Positions 43,831 to 57,005 of a stretch of DNA of 64,000 nt are shown piece by piece (position 1 is the first letter of the stretch; every line of letters begins with the position of its first letter). The notes beneath the pieces were generated by a model. The model saw only the letters and a program-made list of their open reading frames with translations, was not told the origin of the DNA and searched no databases. The position numbers were made by a program, and so were the translations under genes. The stretch spans positions 17,229,609 to 17,293,608 of the forward strand of contig ML664161.1 in NCBI GenBank assembly GCA_007570785.1, read 5' to 3'. The DNA is from Antilocapra americana. Its lineage: Eukaryota > Chordata > Mammalia > Artiodactyla > Antilocapridae.

Positions 43831-45032
43831 ATGCTTCAATTCAATGAAACTAATGGCACTTCGGTCTCTGGAATTAGATCCTGTTATCAATGACTTCCAC
43901 ATGGAAAGATCATTCCAAAATGTGTAATTAACCAAGAAAATGCAAATAAACCAATTTGTACCTGCTATTTAGAAGTAAGACACAGAAGTGGCTTGAGTTC
44001 ATTATTTGAAAACTAGCCCTTTTTCTGCTTTGAATGTAGCTTATGTTCTTCACTTTTTCACATATTTTTCAAAAATTACATTTTCAGTGAAATATTGTAG
44101 ACCATTAGTGATTCTATTACCAGTGCAGAGCTTGGAACAGAGAGAGAAATACATGTCATCAGGAGCAAAAGGAAGAAAACCCTTCTCTAAACAACCTTAG
44201 CAATTCAATGTAATAAATATTTTTTTTAAATTCTGTTGTGTACTAGGCTCTGTGTTGAGTGGCGTATGAGTCAAGCTCCCAGTCTAGTCCAGTGGGAAAC
44301 ATGGTAACACTTGACAAATATTACTAAATGATTGAACCTAATGGAATAGGAAAATAATTAGCTATACCTTCAGAAAAAACACACGGTAATTGCATAATAA
44401 AGCAGATCTATAAGGTTACAGTCTAGAAAGGCTTCATAGAGGAAGAAATATTTAATGTGGATGGACCTGGATGACTATTTATTTCAAGTGACAGACTCTC
44501 AATTCTAAAAAAAAAAAGAAAGAAAAATATTATGATTTGGCACTGTTAGATCAAAGTCTGGAACACCTCGACTCTCTCAGTCTCACCTGAGCTTTCTCCT
44601 TGTCTTAGGAAGCATGGTCACCAGCAGCTTTGGGCTAAACTTCATGCCAAAGTGATGATTCAGAAGGCAAGGGTATTCTTGAGTATGAGAAATCTTGGAA
44701 GGACTCCAACTGGCCCAGTTTGGATTACTTGCTCACACTTAAGTCAATCATTGTGACCACAAGTATGATGATGTATATGGCCTCGGTTGGCAGGCAAGGG
44801 TTTCAGAAATACATCATTGCAAAGCGAGAGAAGCAAGTTTTCCCAGAAATAGGAGTTCTGGGTGGGCCAAAAGAAATCCACTGCAGTCCAGAAAAACAAA
44901 TTGGCTACTCCCATGCTAAGATGGAAAAAAGAGTCATTCTGAGCAGAGAGTTTGAGCAAAGGCTAGAAGATGGATAACACTGGATGGTGTTGGTGGCAGT
45001 AAGGCAAAGTTAGACTGAAGTAAGGTAAAGCT

Positions 45033-45765
45033 AAAGAGCCTCTTGATGAAAGTGAAAGAGGAGGGTGAAAAAGTTGGCTTAAATCTCAACATTCAGAAAA
45101 CTAAGATCATGGCATCCGGTCCCATCACTTCATGGCAAATAGATGGGTAAATAGTAGAAACAGTGTCAGACTTTATTTTGGGGGGCTCCAAAATCACTGC
45201 AGATGGTGACTGCAGCCATGAACTAAAAAGATGCTTACTCCTTGGAAGAAAAGTTATGAGCAACCTAGACAGCATATTAAAAAGCAGAGACATTACTTTG
45301 CCAACTAAGGTCCATTTAGTCAAGGCTATGGTTTTTCCAGTAGTCATGTATGGATGTGAAGGTTGGACTAAAAGGAAAGCTGAGCACTAAAGAACTGATG
45401 CTTTTGAACTGTGGTGTTGGAGAAGACTCTTGAGAGTTCCTTGGACTGCAAGGAGATCCAACCAGTACATCCTAAAGGAAATCAGTCCTGGATATTCATT
45501 GGAAGGATTGATGTTGAAGCTGAAACTCCAATACTTTGGCCACCTGATGGGAAGAACTGACTCCTTGGAAAAGACCCTGGTGCTGGGAAAGATTGAAGGT
45601 GGGAGGAGAAGGGGACAACAGAGGATGAGATGGTTGGATGGCATCACCGACTCGATGCAAATGAGTTTGAGTAAGCTCCAGGAGTTGGTGATGGACAGGG
45701 AGGCCAGGTGTGCTGCAGTTCATGGGGTCGCAAAGAGTCGGACACGACTAAGCAAATGAACTGAC
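45033..45765 (+). mobile_element. BovB LINE 3' part
   Basis: Sense BovB of about 730 bp, from agagcctcttgatgaaagtg to the 3' end cggacacgactaagcaaatg and gaactgactgaa. Frames at 45163-45390 and 45430-45759 keep protein pieces (FILGGSKITADGDCSHELKR; ...[19 protein letters not shown]) split by a stop after KRKAEH. 5'-truncated, inactive. Confidence 0.93.
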
Positions 45766-46267
45766 TGAAGGTGAGTTTACTTACCCCATCTTACCCTAAT
45801 GGGAAAGAATGGAAGGTGGGTTGAGGTCAATAGTGTGCATATTTGAAACCCTATGAAGAAGATGGTGTGCCTAAGCAGCATACAGGTTTTTAAGGTTTTT
45901 AGGGTTACATAATAAGCTCTGTATTTCAGAAAAATACTTTTCTTATATCATGGAGGCTGTGCTAGATAGAAATACTGGAGATGAAGAGATTGGGTAGAAC
46001 AGTATGGTGAGCATGTTGTTTTCTCTGAAAACCTTCATTTCCTAGTGAGAACTTCCTCTCCACTCTGCGCGGTCATAGTGAGACTGTCTGCCAATCAGTG
46101 TCCCACAGAACTAAAAGGTCGGCTCAATTATAATGCTGTATTTCCTGGAAACACAATCCGTTCATGGACAAACATGTGACTCAAGCAAAGCCAATCAGAG
46201 TTCTTTCCTGAGGTTAACTCATAGATCCTTTCAGAAAATAGTCTAAAGGTATAGACTAAGGGCTCCC

Positions 46268-46348
46268 ATCCATGGACAGAGGAGCCTGGTGGGCTTATAG
46301 TCCATGGGGTCTCAAAGAGTCCAACACAGCTGAGTGACTAAGCACACA
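46268..46348 (+). mobile_element. Bov-tA 3' fragment
   Basis: ccatggacagaggagcctgg to ctgagtgactaagcacaca. Confidence 0.8.
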
Positions 46349-46544
46349 GATACACATCCTGTCATTACACAGCATCTGTGTAAAATATAATCTAACATTA
46401 AGGAAAAAAATATGTGAAAGGAGAAAAAGAGCTCTACAGACATTGTGTCAACCCTGAGTGAGAGTGTCTTGAAATTCCCAGTTGCTTGTGTCAATATCAT
46501 TCATCTTTCATTTGTCTCTTAATTGCATTTACCTCACAAAGTAC

Positions 46545-46690
46545 CTGTCATCTATTGAACACCAATTAGGTACTAGGCATGATACTGGGTACTTTATGCA
46601 CATTACGATATTAAGTCTTTACAATAACCTCAAAAGTAAATATTATGATTTCCCATTTCATAGAAGGAAAAACCATAGGTTTCAGATTAA
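46545..46690 (-). mobile_element. MIR SINE
   Basis: Complement of MIR: tctattgaacaccaattagg, tactaggcatgatactggg, ttacaataacctcaaaagta, and cccatttcatagaaggaaa. Confidence 0.65.
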
Positions 46691-46733
46691 TATATCTATA
46701 CTAGTGTTTGCCTCTGGAGTGGATGAGACTGTT

Positions 46734-46980
46734 CACAGACAACCTATGTGAGTGAGCTCAGTCACTTTAGTCATGTCCAACTCTTTGCAACCCTATGGAC
46801 TATAGCCTGCCAGGCTCCTGTGTCATGGGGTTCTCCAGACAAGAATACTGGAGTGGGTTGCCATGCCCTCCTCCAGGGGATCTTGCTGACCCTGGGATTG
46901 AACCTGAGTTTCCTGCGTCTCTTGTATTGCAGGCGGATCATTTACCATTGAACCACCAGGGAGGCCCCACAGACAGCCCA
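46734..46980 (-). mobile_element. Bov-tA SINE with target duplication
   Basis: Minus-strand Bov-tA (46752-46966), head gcctccctggtggttcaatg. cacagacaacc at about 46734 and cacagacagcc at 46968 flank it with one mismatch. Confidence 0.92.
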
Positions 46981-47284
46981 TAAAATGAGAAAAAAAAAGA
47001 TGGCAGAAAATGAATCTTCTAGATTTGAAAACATCAGCATTTAAGGAGTAGGCCTTTTTTCCTGCCCCTCTGAATTGCTCTTCCTGTCTGCCTTGTGTAT
47101 GGATAGACATTTGTAACGACATTACACAAGCATGATACCTCCTCCATTCTCCATCCTCCAATAGAACTGAATGCTTCAACCTTTGTGCTAGGCCCCTGGA
47201 ACTTTGCACAGTACTATTCTTATCACGGTTCTTATAATACTTTCATTCTACAGCATCAAGAACAAGAGCACAGAGATCAGATTT

Positions 47285-47455
47285 TGACAAACCTGCATTG
47301 AATTTCCACTCTATGATCCACAAGTTATGTGGCCTTTAGCAAATTATCTATCTTCTTTTGAGTCATGATTTTCTCCTACATGAAAATATCTCTTTTTGAG
47401 ACTAAAGGAGATAGCTGTAAAACTCTGGTACAGAAGCTAGCACACAGAAAACACA
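47285..47455 (+). mobile_element. MIR SINE
   Basis: Sense MIR: aatttccactctatgatcca, acaagttatgtggcctttag, ttttctcctacatgaaaat, and the end at agctagcacacagaaaac. Confidence 0.6.
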
Positions 47456-48016
47456 GGACTAAGAGTAGACATGCTTTGTGTATGAATTTATTTCTACTTT
47501 TCAGATTTCTCCCGTGTATTATTCATCTTTATTTCTCTGTTCTCTGACAAAGCATGTAGTACCTGATGGCCGCTTAGGAAATATGTGCTTAATTCACACA
47601 GAGTCAGAGAAGGAAGAGGACAATCAGGACAGAGCAGTCACATGGAAAGAAGAGGGAAGAATATTTCAAGAAATAGGAATGATGAACAATACCAAATGCT
47701 CTAGAGGGATCTGAGGGAACAAGGTCTCCAAATATGGCATGAGATTCCACAGACAAGACTTCAATCACTTAGTGATTCTAGTGAAATGTTGAGTCTCAAA
47801 GGAGATTCCAGTGCCTGAGGTATAAATGGGATGAAGAGATCAGAAGGCAGAAAGCCTAGATAACCTTTGCCATAAGTTGTCTAATAAAGGGAAAGAAAGA
47901 AACCTGGAGGTAGTTTGAAAGTGAAACAAGGACAATTCTTGTACAGTAGGAAAAAATGTTAAATGTATTTAACCAAAAGGGAGGACATGGTTGGGTCAGA
48001 AAAAGTATCTGATACG

Positions 48017-48217
48017 TGTGTATGTGTGCTTAGTCGTTCAGTCGTGTCTGACTCTTTGCGACCACATGGACTGTAGCCTTCCAGGCTCCTCTGTCCATGG
48101 GGATTCTCCAGGCAGAAATACAGGAGTGAGTTGCCATGCCCTCCTCCAGGGGATCTTCCCAAAGTCTCCCGCATCGCAGGCAGATTCTTTACTGTCTGAG
48201 CTACCAGAGAAGCCCCA
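48017..48217 (-). mobile_element. Bov-tA SINE with small internal deletion
   Basis: Minus strand; the box-B region is missing (ggatcttcccaaagtctccc lacks the intervening ggatcgaaccc-type block), so the copy cannot have a working internal promoter. Confidence 0.92.
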
Positions 48218-48844
48218 ACCGATGCTTAGAAATAGGTGAAAACAATTATTGAATGTCCTACTAGGCCCCTCCAAGTGTTTTACAACTATGTGGAGGTGGA
48301 AGTTAACTTGTTAAAAAAAAGAAAAAAACCTGGGTAGTACTGCAAATTATTCTTGGCAATAACTGCAAATGGATTTTGTCCAAAAGAGATATAATTGATT
48401 TTTGCCCTATAGAAAAGATAACCCCAAACATACCATTTGGATAATATCCTGAAAGATATAACTGGTTTTCTATCTAATAGTAAGTTTATTTCAGCATTCC
48501 AAACTACTCTGTTTTTCAAATTCTCCTTTGCCAGGCATAATTATTTCAATAACATTCTTTCACTGATTAATGACCTGAATAAACTTTTTGCCAAATGTTT
48601 ATTTTATATTGTATGAGAGTCATTTGTATGACTGGATGAAATTCATATCTTAACACTGAAAATTATGATTTTGCAGTGGAAGGGCACTGTTGAAGGACAG
48701 AGAATAGAGAGTTGACTGCACAAGATCCTGGAAAACAAATTCAGTTACAGATTGGTTTTGGATGAAGCATCTCCTCTTTAGGAAGAAGGGAAAAAACAAA
48801 GAACTTTCTTTTTCTCCTTTTTGTGTGTTTAAGAACTATTTTAT

Positions 48845-49170
48845 TTTTAATTAAGTTTTTAATTTAAAAATGTCTGTACAATTTTTAAAGGTTACTTTCC
48901 ATTTACAGTTATTACAAAGTATTGTTATATTCCCCATGTTGTATAATACATCTTTGAGCTTCTCTTATACCCAGTGGTTTGTACCTCCAGCTCCTCCAGC
49001 ACTATACTCTCCCTTCTCCCCTCTGGTAACCACTAGTTTGTTCTCTATATCTGTGAGTCTGCTTGCTTTTTGTTATATTCAGGACTTTGTTTTATTTTTT
49101 AGGTTCCACATGTAAGTGTTATCACGCACTATTTATCTTTCTCTGTCTGATGTATCTTGATGAAAGTATG
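48845..49170 (-). mobile_element. Older L1 3' UTR fragment
   Basis: Complement of L1: gttatattccccatgttgta, ctctggtaaccactagttt, ctctatatctgtgagtctgc, and the end at tctttctctgtctgatgta. Confidence 0.82.
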
Positions 49171-50214
49171 TAAGTCAAAATCTTGATCATGTATTGTCTA
49201 ATTTACTCTCCACTGACTATATAACAAAATGATGAGCTCACTTAATACTAGATCGCTTTCATTGTCCCCTCTTTTGTGAGGCCATGGTAAATGCGGTGCA
49301 TTCAGTTGGTATGAAGAGACACTAAGCACTTTTATTTTTTTATGGCAGGTATCTGTACTGCCGCTTTTCAAGAAAATAACAAAACACATTTTCCCGCAAC
49401 TTAAATATCTGTCATGTTCTCCTGATTTAAAGACATTACCTGAAATGTTTCTGCTTTCTGGGAACACTCGAACACGATGTTCCAGGAACACAGGGAACAC
49501 TCAAAACATTGTTATCAAGTATAAGGTCAATTTGGCATTATCTATTAAGAGACTTCAAAATGTAAATTCTGATTTAGCAGTTCTACTTTAAGGAATGTAT
49601 CCTAAATAAACAATCAAAGGCTAATATTGCATTTTAAAATGTCCATTGTCACAGTATTTATTATGGAGAAAAAAATAACTTACTGTTCTTCAGTAGGGAA
49701 ATGGATCAAAAAATTTTAGTACAGTAGATTACTGTCCAATCAGTACAATCACATTTTTAAAGATTATATGATGACATAGGATAAATATAAGCAACAAAAT
49801 TCTAAATTAAAAAATTGAGACAATTACATATGCATCTGAAGCCAGTTTTGTGAAATGTACACATAAAAAGAGTGAAAAGAAATGCAAATATCAAAATTTA
49901 TTTCTTAAAATTAGATAATAAGCTTTCAGACAGAAACATTTGTATGTTAAAGTAGTAACTATCTCTGAGTTAGAGTAGCCATTATTTTCTTCACCTACTT
50001 TTGCAGGTTATGCACATTGGCTAAATTAAAATACTTCCTTTATAGTTAAAAAGTTGTTAAGATACAAACATTTCTATTGTTACAATAAGAAGAGATTAAA
50101 AGCATTTTTTTTTTAACCTCAGCTTTTAGGCAGTCACTGCAACCCTGGGATTCTAAATCATTTCAAATCTAAGTTAAGGTACTTTTTTTTTTCCTTTGCT
50201 GTCAAGTGATTAAA
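49171..50214. other. Intergenic, nothing recognised
   Basis: About 1 kb. The 100-codon minus-strand frame 49198-49500 has no recognisable domain. Confidence 0.5.
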
Positions 50215-50430
50215 ACCTATATACACTGCTATATTTAAAATAGATAACCAGCAAGAACCTACTGTATAGCAGAGGGAACTCTGTTCAATATTCTATAATA
50301 ACCTAAATTGGAAAAAAGCTTGAAAAAGAAAGTACATGTATATGTCTAACTGAATCATGTTGCTGTGCACCTGAAACTATCACTATATTGTTAACTATAA
50401 TTCAATATAAAATGAAAATTTTAAAAAATA
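50215..50430 (+). mobile_element. Older L1 3' UTR fragment
   Basis: Sense L1: aacctactgtatagcagagg, ctgttcaatattctataata, ctgaatcatgttgctgtgca, then an A-rich end. Confidence 0.85.
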
Positions 50431-50744
50431 GTCAAAATCAGATGTAACTAAGTAAAGCAACCTATCAATGCCCCAAGCTTGTGAATCACCTAGGGTTATC
50501 TCTCTTTCCAGTCTACACACATCATCTAGCTTTAGGAATGGTATATGTTTCCCCCTTAATAGCCTTAGAACAGTCTACTTCTTTTTTTCACCACCACTAT
50601 TCTGTTCAGTTCACCACCATCTTTTTCCTAGATTTTTTTCCTAGATTTTTTTCACAGCCTTTTAAATTGTCTGTGTACTTTCAGCCTTGCCCCCTCCCCT
50701 TCAGCCCAGCTAGTAAGCATAGTGATTATCCTGAAGTTCAAATC

Positions 50745-51420
50745 TGACAAAGTATCAATAAAATCCTTCAGAGGTTTCCCATACCCAGTGTTCAGGAGAG
50801 AAAGTCTCAACTCTTTAACATGGTTCATGATAGCCCCATCTTTTGGAGTCTACTTAATTCTCCAGCCTTATGTCTTCTAGCCTCCTTGTCACACTCTATG
50901 TCCCAGCACTTGTAAACTAGCACCAGAACTCTTAGAATATGCCATGTCCTTATTCATGTCCTCTTGATCTTTGTACAGTCTGGTCTCTATGCCTTGAATG
51001 TTTTCTTCTTTCTCCCCTTCTCATTGTGCCTAACAATAGCTTATACCTGGTTATCCTCCAGGTCTTATTTGAGATACCTTTTTCTGCAGGAGGCTTTCCT
51101 TGACCTCTTGGTTTGTGCGATATGGCATTCCACTTGCATCCATGTCATCCTGTTACAAGCACTTTTGTGTATTACACTATCAGAAAGTATGCTATGATAA
51201 GATGTGGTATGGAATATAATGTGTTTTATTGTAATTATTTTTTCTTTGTATGTTTGTTTACTTGATTATATGTATTTATTTGCTTGTTATTTGGAGAAGT
51301 ACTCTACTTATTTACTTCTGTAGTCTCAATGCATAGCACAGTTCCTGATAGGAGCACTGATAGGAATAGGAGCTCAATTATATCATTCCGTGATTAAATA
51401 GACAAATGAATGAGAGCATC
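50745..51420 (+). mobile_element. Ancient L2 LINE 3' region
   Basis: Sense L2 in order: aatccttcagaggtttccca, catggttcatgatagcccca, ccttgtcacactctatgtcc, ggaggctttccttgacctct, tcaatgcatagcacagttcc, and a 3' end rich in tgaatgaga. The 77-codon frame at 50964-51197 is a degraded piece of it. Confidence 0.75.
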
Positions 51421-51929
51421 TCAAAGCCAGATAAAAATGTCTCTTGGGCTACCCATTAGATCCTGAGTTAATAAAGATGAAGAGCAGCCATTATTCCACT
51501 ATCAGCATGGACAGACACTTTTTTAATATAAGACATAGAGAATAATATTAAACTGAATACCTTTATTTTATCTTTATCAGAATTTTGATGTCATTCATGA
51601 TTTTTTTCCCTTGTGATTTCTTTAAATTTGCTCAATGTCTTTTCACTCTAAAAAAGGAAAAAGGGGATGCAGTTCCCAAAAGAACATGGTACCCAAGTGA
51701 CCTTTTGTATGTATTGCAGAAAATGGGAGTCTGGGCCAGAAAACTTTGGGAAATTCTGCTTACTATTTCCTGTCCTTAGAAAGATACAGCACAGCTGACA
51801 TACTAAAGTCTGGAAAAAATTTGTTAGATTCACTTTTTTAACGCTTGAATTATCAAACCTGTCTAAGTTTGTAGCCCAACTAAAACGTTTTAGAAATTGA
51901 TGAAATGTGGATAGATGATTGGATTCAAG

Positions 51930-52085
51930 GTTAGGAGACCAGGCCTTGGTTCTGTCTGCACCAGTTCCTACAACTCACTTCAGTTCCAACTCACTTCAAT
52001 CACTAAATTGCCTGATTTGTAAAATAAGGAAATTGGTCTAGATAGTGTCAAAGATCACTTTCAGATATAAAATTCCATTTCAGTC
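51930..52085 (+). mobile_element. MIR-like SINE
   Basis: aggccttggttctgtctgca to ttgtaaaataaggaaattgg, gtctagatagtgtcaaagat and aaattccatttcagt match a MIR-family layout. Confidence 0.6.
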
Positions 52086-54915
52086 ATGCCAAATAATTTG
52101 TTGATATACTTCGTATGGGAGGTACTTAAGAAAAAAATATATGTCACAGATTATTTAGTGTAATCACAGAGAATTGAATTTTACTACACTTATATTCTGC
52201 TTTCTAATTTTGCATCATCATCCAGACCTCTAGATGGACATTCACATAACTGAAATCCTCACTCATGAAAATAAAATATAGTTAATTTGGCCCTCTCAGC
52301 AATGGTCCTCTTAAATATATAGTACCATTTTCTTCTTTTCCCTCCTGATAAGTAACTGAAATAAAACTAATGGATATACAAGTACAAGGATATCATAAGG
52401 TTGGGACCTCAGAGTCTGACAAACAAAAAGCCGATTCCACGTCTGCAGCATGCTGTAGACACATCTGGCTTACTTTAGTTCACAATGGAGTAATATGAAT
52501 TGTGCTAAAAACCACTATTTGTGCAAATGCAAATAATATTCCATCTGCTCAGGATTTTTTTTTTCTTATATAGCTTTTGTTCCAGTGTGGTAAAAGGCTG
52601 TTTCTTTACCCTGAAGTGCTCCTGCTGATGAAGAGTGAAGTACATGACAATGAATGAAAATCCATTATCAAACAAATACAGTGAGCTTTTCAGCAAGTCA
52701 TCACAGGAAATGTTGCCTTTTTCTCTGGCATTAAGTTGAAAGCGATTTGTGCTCATGCAAATAAGACAAAGTGGTAGGGTTTAAAATATATATATATATA
52801 TATTCCATACACTGTAGCTTGCTTTGTAACTCATCCATTTTTATATCTCTCTTGGTGGGGGAGGGCAGCAGAGAAGTGTTTTGGCAGCCTTCTTTAGATT
52901 TCCTTTTGATTTGAGTAGAGATAAGTTCTCAACCGAAGAATCTGAGCTCTGCCTTATGCTGTCTTGGATAACTTACTTGGGAATTGGGAGAACTGCCTTC
53001 CCAGCTCCAGAGAAGACCTAGGGCAAATTGGAAGAAAATTTAACCCCTGTACTGCTGAAGCTATAGTAAGTTTCAAGAGCTCCAACTTCAGGATTTGCTG
53101 ATGATGACAGTCAAAGGTAATGGCTGAAGGTCAATCTTAAACATTTCTGAGTGTTCAGACATTCTTTTCAATGCCCTGAGCCTTAATCTAAGGGCTTTGT
53201 GAAGGTTAGACTCTTCCTGAAATTAATAGACTATTTCTCTGTTTTCAGGAAGAGTATCTATATGAGTGACAATCACACCACTTCTGCTATTATTACTACT
53301 ACTACATAAGACATTGATAAGCCAACTCTAGAGAACAGTCGGATTCGGGTAAATGTATGCAGCCTTCTTTTCAGTCCACTTCTCCCTTAGCTTTGCCCTT
53401 TGTTTCGCTTTCTTGTCCCCTTCTCCTAAGATGTGTGATTTCTATTTTGACCAAACAGAGAACAAAAGCAAAAGAACTTGATCCTTTCTTCCTGAGATCA
53501 GAGAAGTGGGGCAGAAGATTATAAGCTTGTATAAGCATGAAAACACACTTTCATTTTTACACAAAAACTGAAGGCTTATTTTACAGCATTTCTAGCTGTT
53601 TTATTTATGCCTGATGATTTTATTCAATATTAGTTGGATTTTAAATAATCCAACTAATATTTTCATCTTTGTGAAATTTGAAGGATTTTTTTTAAACAGA
53701 GCATTTTCAGAGGTTTTTCCTCTTTTATAGTTTTTAGACTTTATAGATATCAGACTATGCATTTTTCTTTTAATTTTAAATTTTATAATGCTATTTTCAA
53801 TTAACATTGATTTGTGAGTTTGAAATATAATAAAATACATATAGTGATGCTAACATGCAATGAAATAATAAATGTAAAAATACTTGAATTTTTATAGAAA
53901 AGGTTGCTATGAACATCTAAGATGGTAATGCTGTTAATGCACATAATTTATAATTCTGGGGGAAAATGATTGCCAAAAAAGAATAGTATTTCCTTTCTAG
54001 AGCACATAGTAAATATCAGCAGATGATTATTTTCTTATAGCTTACTTTCTAGGACATACATTAAGCTACCTTTTACAGCCAAGTAAAAACGGAAATTAAA
54101 CACTTTGAATACAGAATTATATCAACAATTTTGCAATAAGCTACCTGCAAATATTAACATTACTCCCCAAAGAGTTCAATTTCAGAGCTAAAAACATGAT
54201 CTAGATGAATAAGCAATTTAGAATTCAAGCCTACTAAACTAAGCAGTTATGTTGGTATAGTGTCTGTAATTATATTTACAATTTTGTGGTGTGTTTTAGA
54301 GCTACTGAGAATTGTAAAGAGATAAAATAATATTTGCCCTATTAAGGCCAATTCTATCAAAGGTGATTTTCTTTTGTGTTAAGGCTAGATAACTTCTCAC
54401 TCTTCCTGACTTCAAAGGAAAACACATTATTCCAAATATGTTTTAAACTTTTAACATAAAATCCTTACACATTAAACCATTAATATACGGTTGGTCAGTA
54501 AAATGTCTCATTCCACTCACAATAATGTCTCAGTTTAATTAGACCCTGAAAAGTAATGGATTTAAATTCAAATCCTGGCCAACATTAATTATAGAATTCT
54601 TAATATTGTAGCATGCCCTTTACTAAGTTCCTAGCATATGTCCTGTGCTAAATAAAAAAGGAAATGAGCTTCTGGGGACAAAGGACTGATTATTGTAAAA
54701 TAATGTATGTATTGATATGTGGTACATCATTCTAAAGTCTTAAGACTAAAAAAAAAAACCAGAACTTTGAAGTCCTAGAACTTTGAATTTTGAAGTACTG
54801 GAATTTTGTTCCAATGATCTTTCTATATGCATGGGAAACCAAAGACCAGCTGTTTCTAACAGCTGTGATGCAACATTTTTTTAACCTATTTAATGGGGAG
54901 ATTACTCTTCCATGT
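52086..54915. other. Intergenic, no gene recognised
   Basis: AT-rich. A short (TA)n run at 52785-52803. A perfect hairpin at 53626-53661 is listed separately. Confidence 0.55.
53626..53661. repeat. Perfect 15-bp inverted repeat (hairpin)
   Basis: aatattagttggatt (53626-53640), a 6-nt ttaaat loop, and its exact reverse complement (53647-53661). No T-run follows and no gene precedes it. Confidence 0.95.
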
Positions 54916-55186
54916 ACGTGTGTGCATTTCAGTTAGTCATATGTGACTCTTTGTGACCCCATGGACTGTAGTCCACCAGGCTCCTCTGTCCATGGGATTT
55001 TTCCAGGTGACAATACTGGAATGGGTTTGCCATTTCCGTCTCTGTGGGATCTTCCTAATCCAGGGATCAAACCCACGTCTCTTGCATCTCCTGCATTGGC
55101 AGGCATATTCTTGACCACTGAACCACCTGGAAAGCCAGAGTCAGACACAACTGAGCCACTGTAGTGCACACACACCTGGGAAGCCA
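54916..55186 (-). mobile_element. Bov-tA SINE with an inverted 3' fragment at its head
   Basis: A complete minus-strand Bov-tA (to 55136, head ggctttccaggtggttcag). It is followed at once by agagtcagacacaactgagc, a Bov-tA 3' end in plus orientation, a CA run and ctgggaagcca, which repeats the head words in minus orientation. Confidence 0.85.
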
Positions 55187-56837
55187 TGGTCCTTCCTTAA
55201 TCCTAGTTCCATGGAGAGTTGGTCCACATACAGCAGCTATGGACACTGCCAGGGAAGAAGTATTCCTGGGCCGTTACACGGACAGTAGGAGTAGGACATA
55301 ACAATGGCTGAGACTAAAATGCACAGGCACATCTCAGATTCTCTCTAGACTTATTCTGAGATCCTTGCCAGCCTCCTCTCACTTCAATGAGACATGACTT
55401 GCTTCCTTATCAATCAATCAATCAACAGGTTTTTATTAAGCATTTGTTTTCATATCCGGACTTCTATGTACCACTTCTCAGGCAGCAACTGAAGAGAAAA
55501 AAAGTACTGACTAGATTCACATTCACATTTAAGTTCTACGAGTTACAAGCTGGGTATGTGACCTCCTTGGTCTGTCTGTCCATTAGCTGTAGTCTTTTGG
55601 CTCAGTTTTCTCATCTGCAAAAAATAGTGATTTTTTTTTTTTAGTAAAATACCTGCCCCGTTTACCCCTTGACATTGTTCTGAGATCTAAAAAATTACAT
55701 TATGGAGAGAATGCTTTGGAAGTTGTAAAATACAAAGCATACAGAAACTACTACTATTGGACTTCATTCTATGTAATTTACAAATTTCTGTAACTTCTTG
55801 GGAAAATGGGCCTTAAATAATTTTAAAATTGCAAAAAAAAAAAACTCTAAGAGGCACTTCAAATATCACTTTCAACTTTAATTTTAGTAAATAGTCCAAT
55901 AAATTAAAAGTTATTGTAGGACAAGCAATAAAAAGACATTTGATTTTCCATTTATTTACTTCTTACTTTATTTCAGCCAAAAATTTAGATAATGACTCTG
56001 AGTTTCCAGAAGTCAAAAAGAAACAATCCCAAGTCAATTAATACATTGTAATTTGGTCTTAGATTAAAAGAATTTTTAAAAATTCAGTAGGGTGTCACTA
56101 GCGTTCAGTGCAGGATTCCTTTCTGGTGTTTCTTAGTATCTTCATATGTTTTGTCATAGCCTATATTCAGAGAAAAGCTCATTTAAGAAGTTGGGATAAG
56201 AAGAAATGCATTATAATCATCCTTTGTGAGTGAAGGCTTAACAATCAACACAGGGACATAACTGGTTTCAAGGAATCCACTGCTATCAAGTCAAAAGCAG
56301 AAAACACTGAGTATCAAAGTAACCATTTACCCATCCTAAAGCATGGGTTTGTGGCCTCCTCACCAATCTCAAGGCCAAAAAAGAATATTAAGTTATTAAA
56401 CTATATATTACAACACACAGGCAGTAAAATTGACACACTCTGCTCAGAGGAGAGACCTTATGTCAATAATCCAAACCAATCTAGTTGTTTAAGAATATTT
56501 ATAACCTGTTTCTAGATAAAAACTGATCTGAAGCAGCAAACTAGAAAGGGAGAGAAAGATTGTAGAAGGGTATTTCATACAAGCAGAGCTTAGTATATTA
56601 ACAAGACATGACAATAAAGAAGAAAAAGGAAAGGTAGAAACACCATAAAATGCAAAGCAAGGATTCAAAAAGAGAAGCTGTACAGAGTTCTTTATGGATG
56701 GAGCAGTCTCACACACATCACAGGAGCAGTCTATAGGAATCTACCAAAGCCTCTTGGAAGTGTTTCCTTGGTACATAAGTGATAAACTCATACTGGAAAA
56801 AGTAAAATATAATAAAAGGGTTGATTATTGAGGGTTT
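55187..56837. other. Intergenic, no gene recognised
   Basis: Includes the MIR piece at 55545-55745 and a four-unit (ATCA)n run at about 55409. Otherwise nothing identified. Confidence 0.5.
55545..55745 (+). mobile_element. Probable MIR SINE
   Basis: acaagctgggtatgtgacct, ctcagttttctcatctgcaa, atgctttggaagttgtaaaa; interrupted by a T-run. Confidence 0.5.
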
Positions 56838-57005
56838 AATCCTTAAGAGGATGAGATGGTTAGATAGCATCACCAACTCAATGGACATGAATTTGAGCAA
56901 ACTCCGGGAGAAGTGAAGGACAGAAAGCCTGGTGTGCTGCAGTCCATGGGGTCATAAAGAATCCGGCACAACTGAGTGACTGAACAACAGAACAAATCCT
57001 TAAGA
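56838..57005 (+). mobile_element. Short BovB 3' insertion with 11-bp target duplication
   Basis: About 146 bp of BovB 3' end (56849-56994), from ggatgagatggttagatagc to ctgaacaaca. aatccttaaga flanks it at 56838-56848 and 56995-57005, perfect. Confidence 0.92.

Larger units (their letters stand above)
41801..45032. other. Intergenic, no gene recognised
   Basis: Contains the CA microsatellite and a MIR piece listed separately. 42180-42660 is less AT-rich than its surroundings but neither strand gives a recognisable protein. The frame 44720-44977 (85 codons) has no domain I know and no start context or splice evidence. Confidence 0.5.

Noticed and set aside
44720..44977. An 85-codon open frame upstream of a BovB
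   Set aside because: No recognisable domain, no splice context and composition close to the surroundings. I found no homologue by memory; a protein search could still overturn this.
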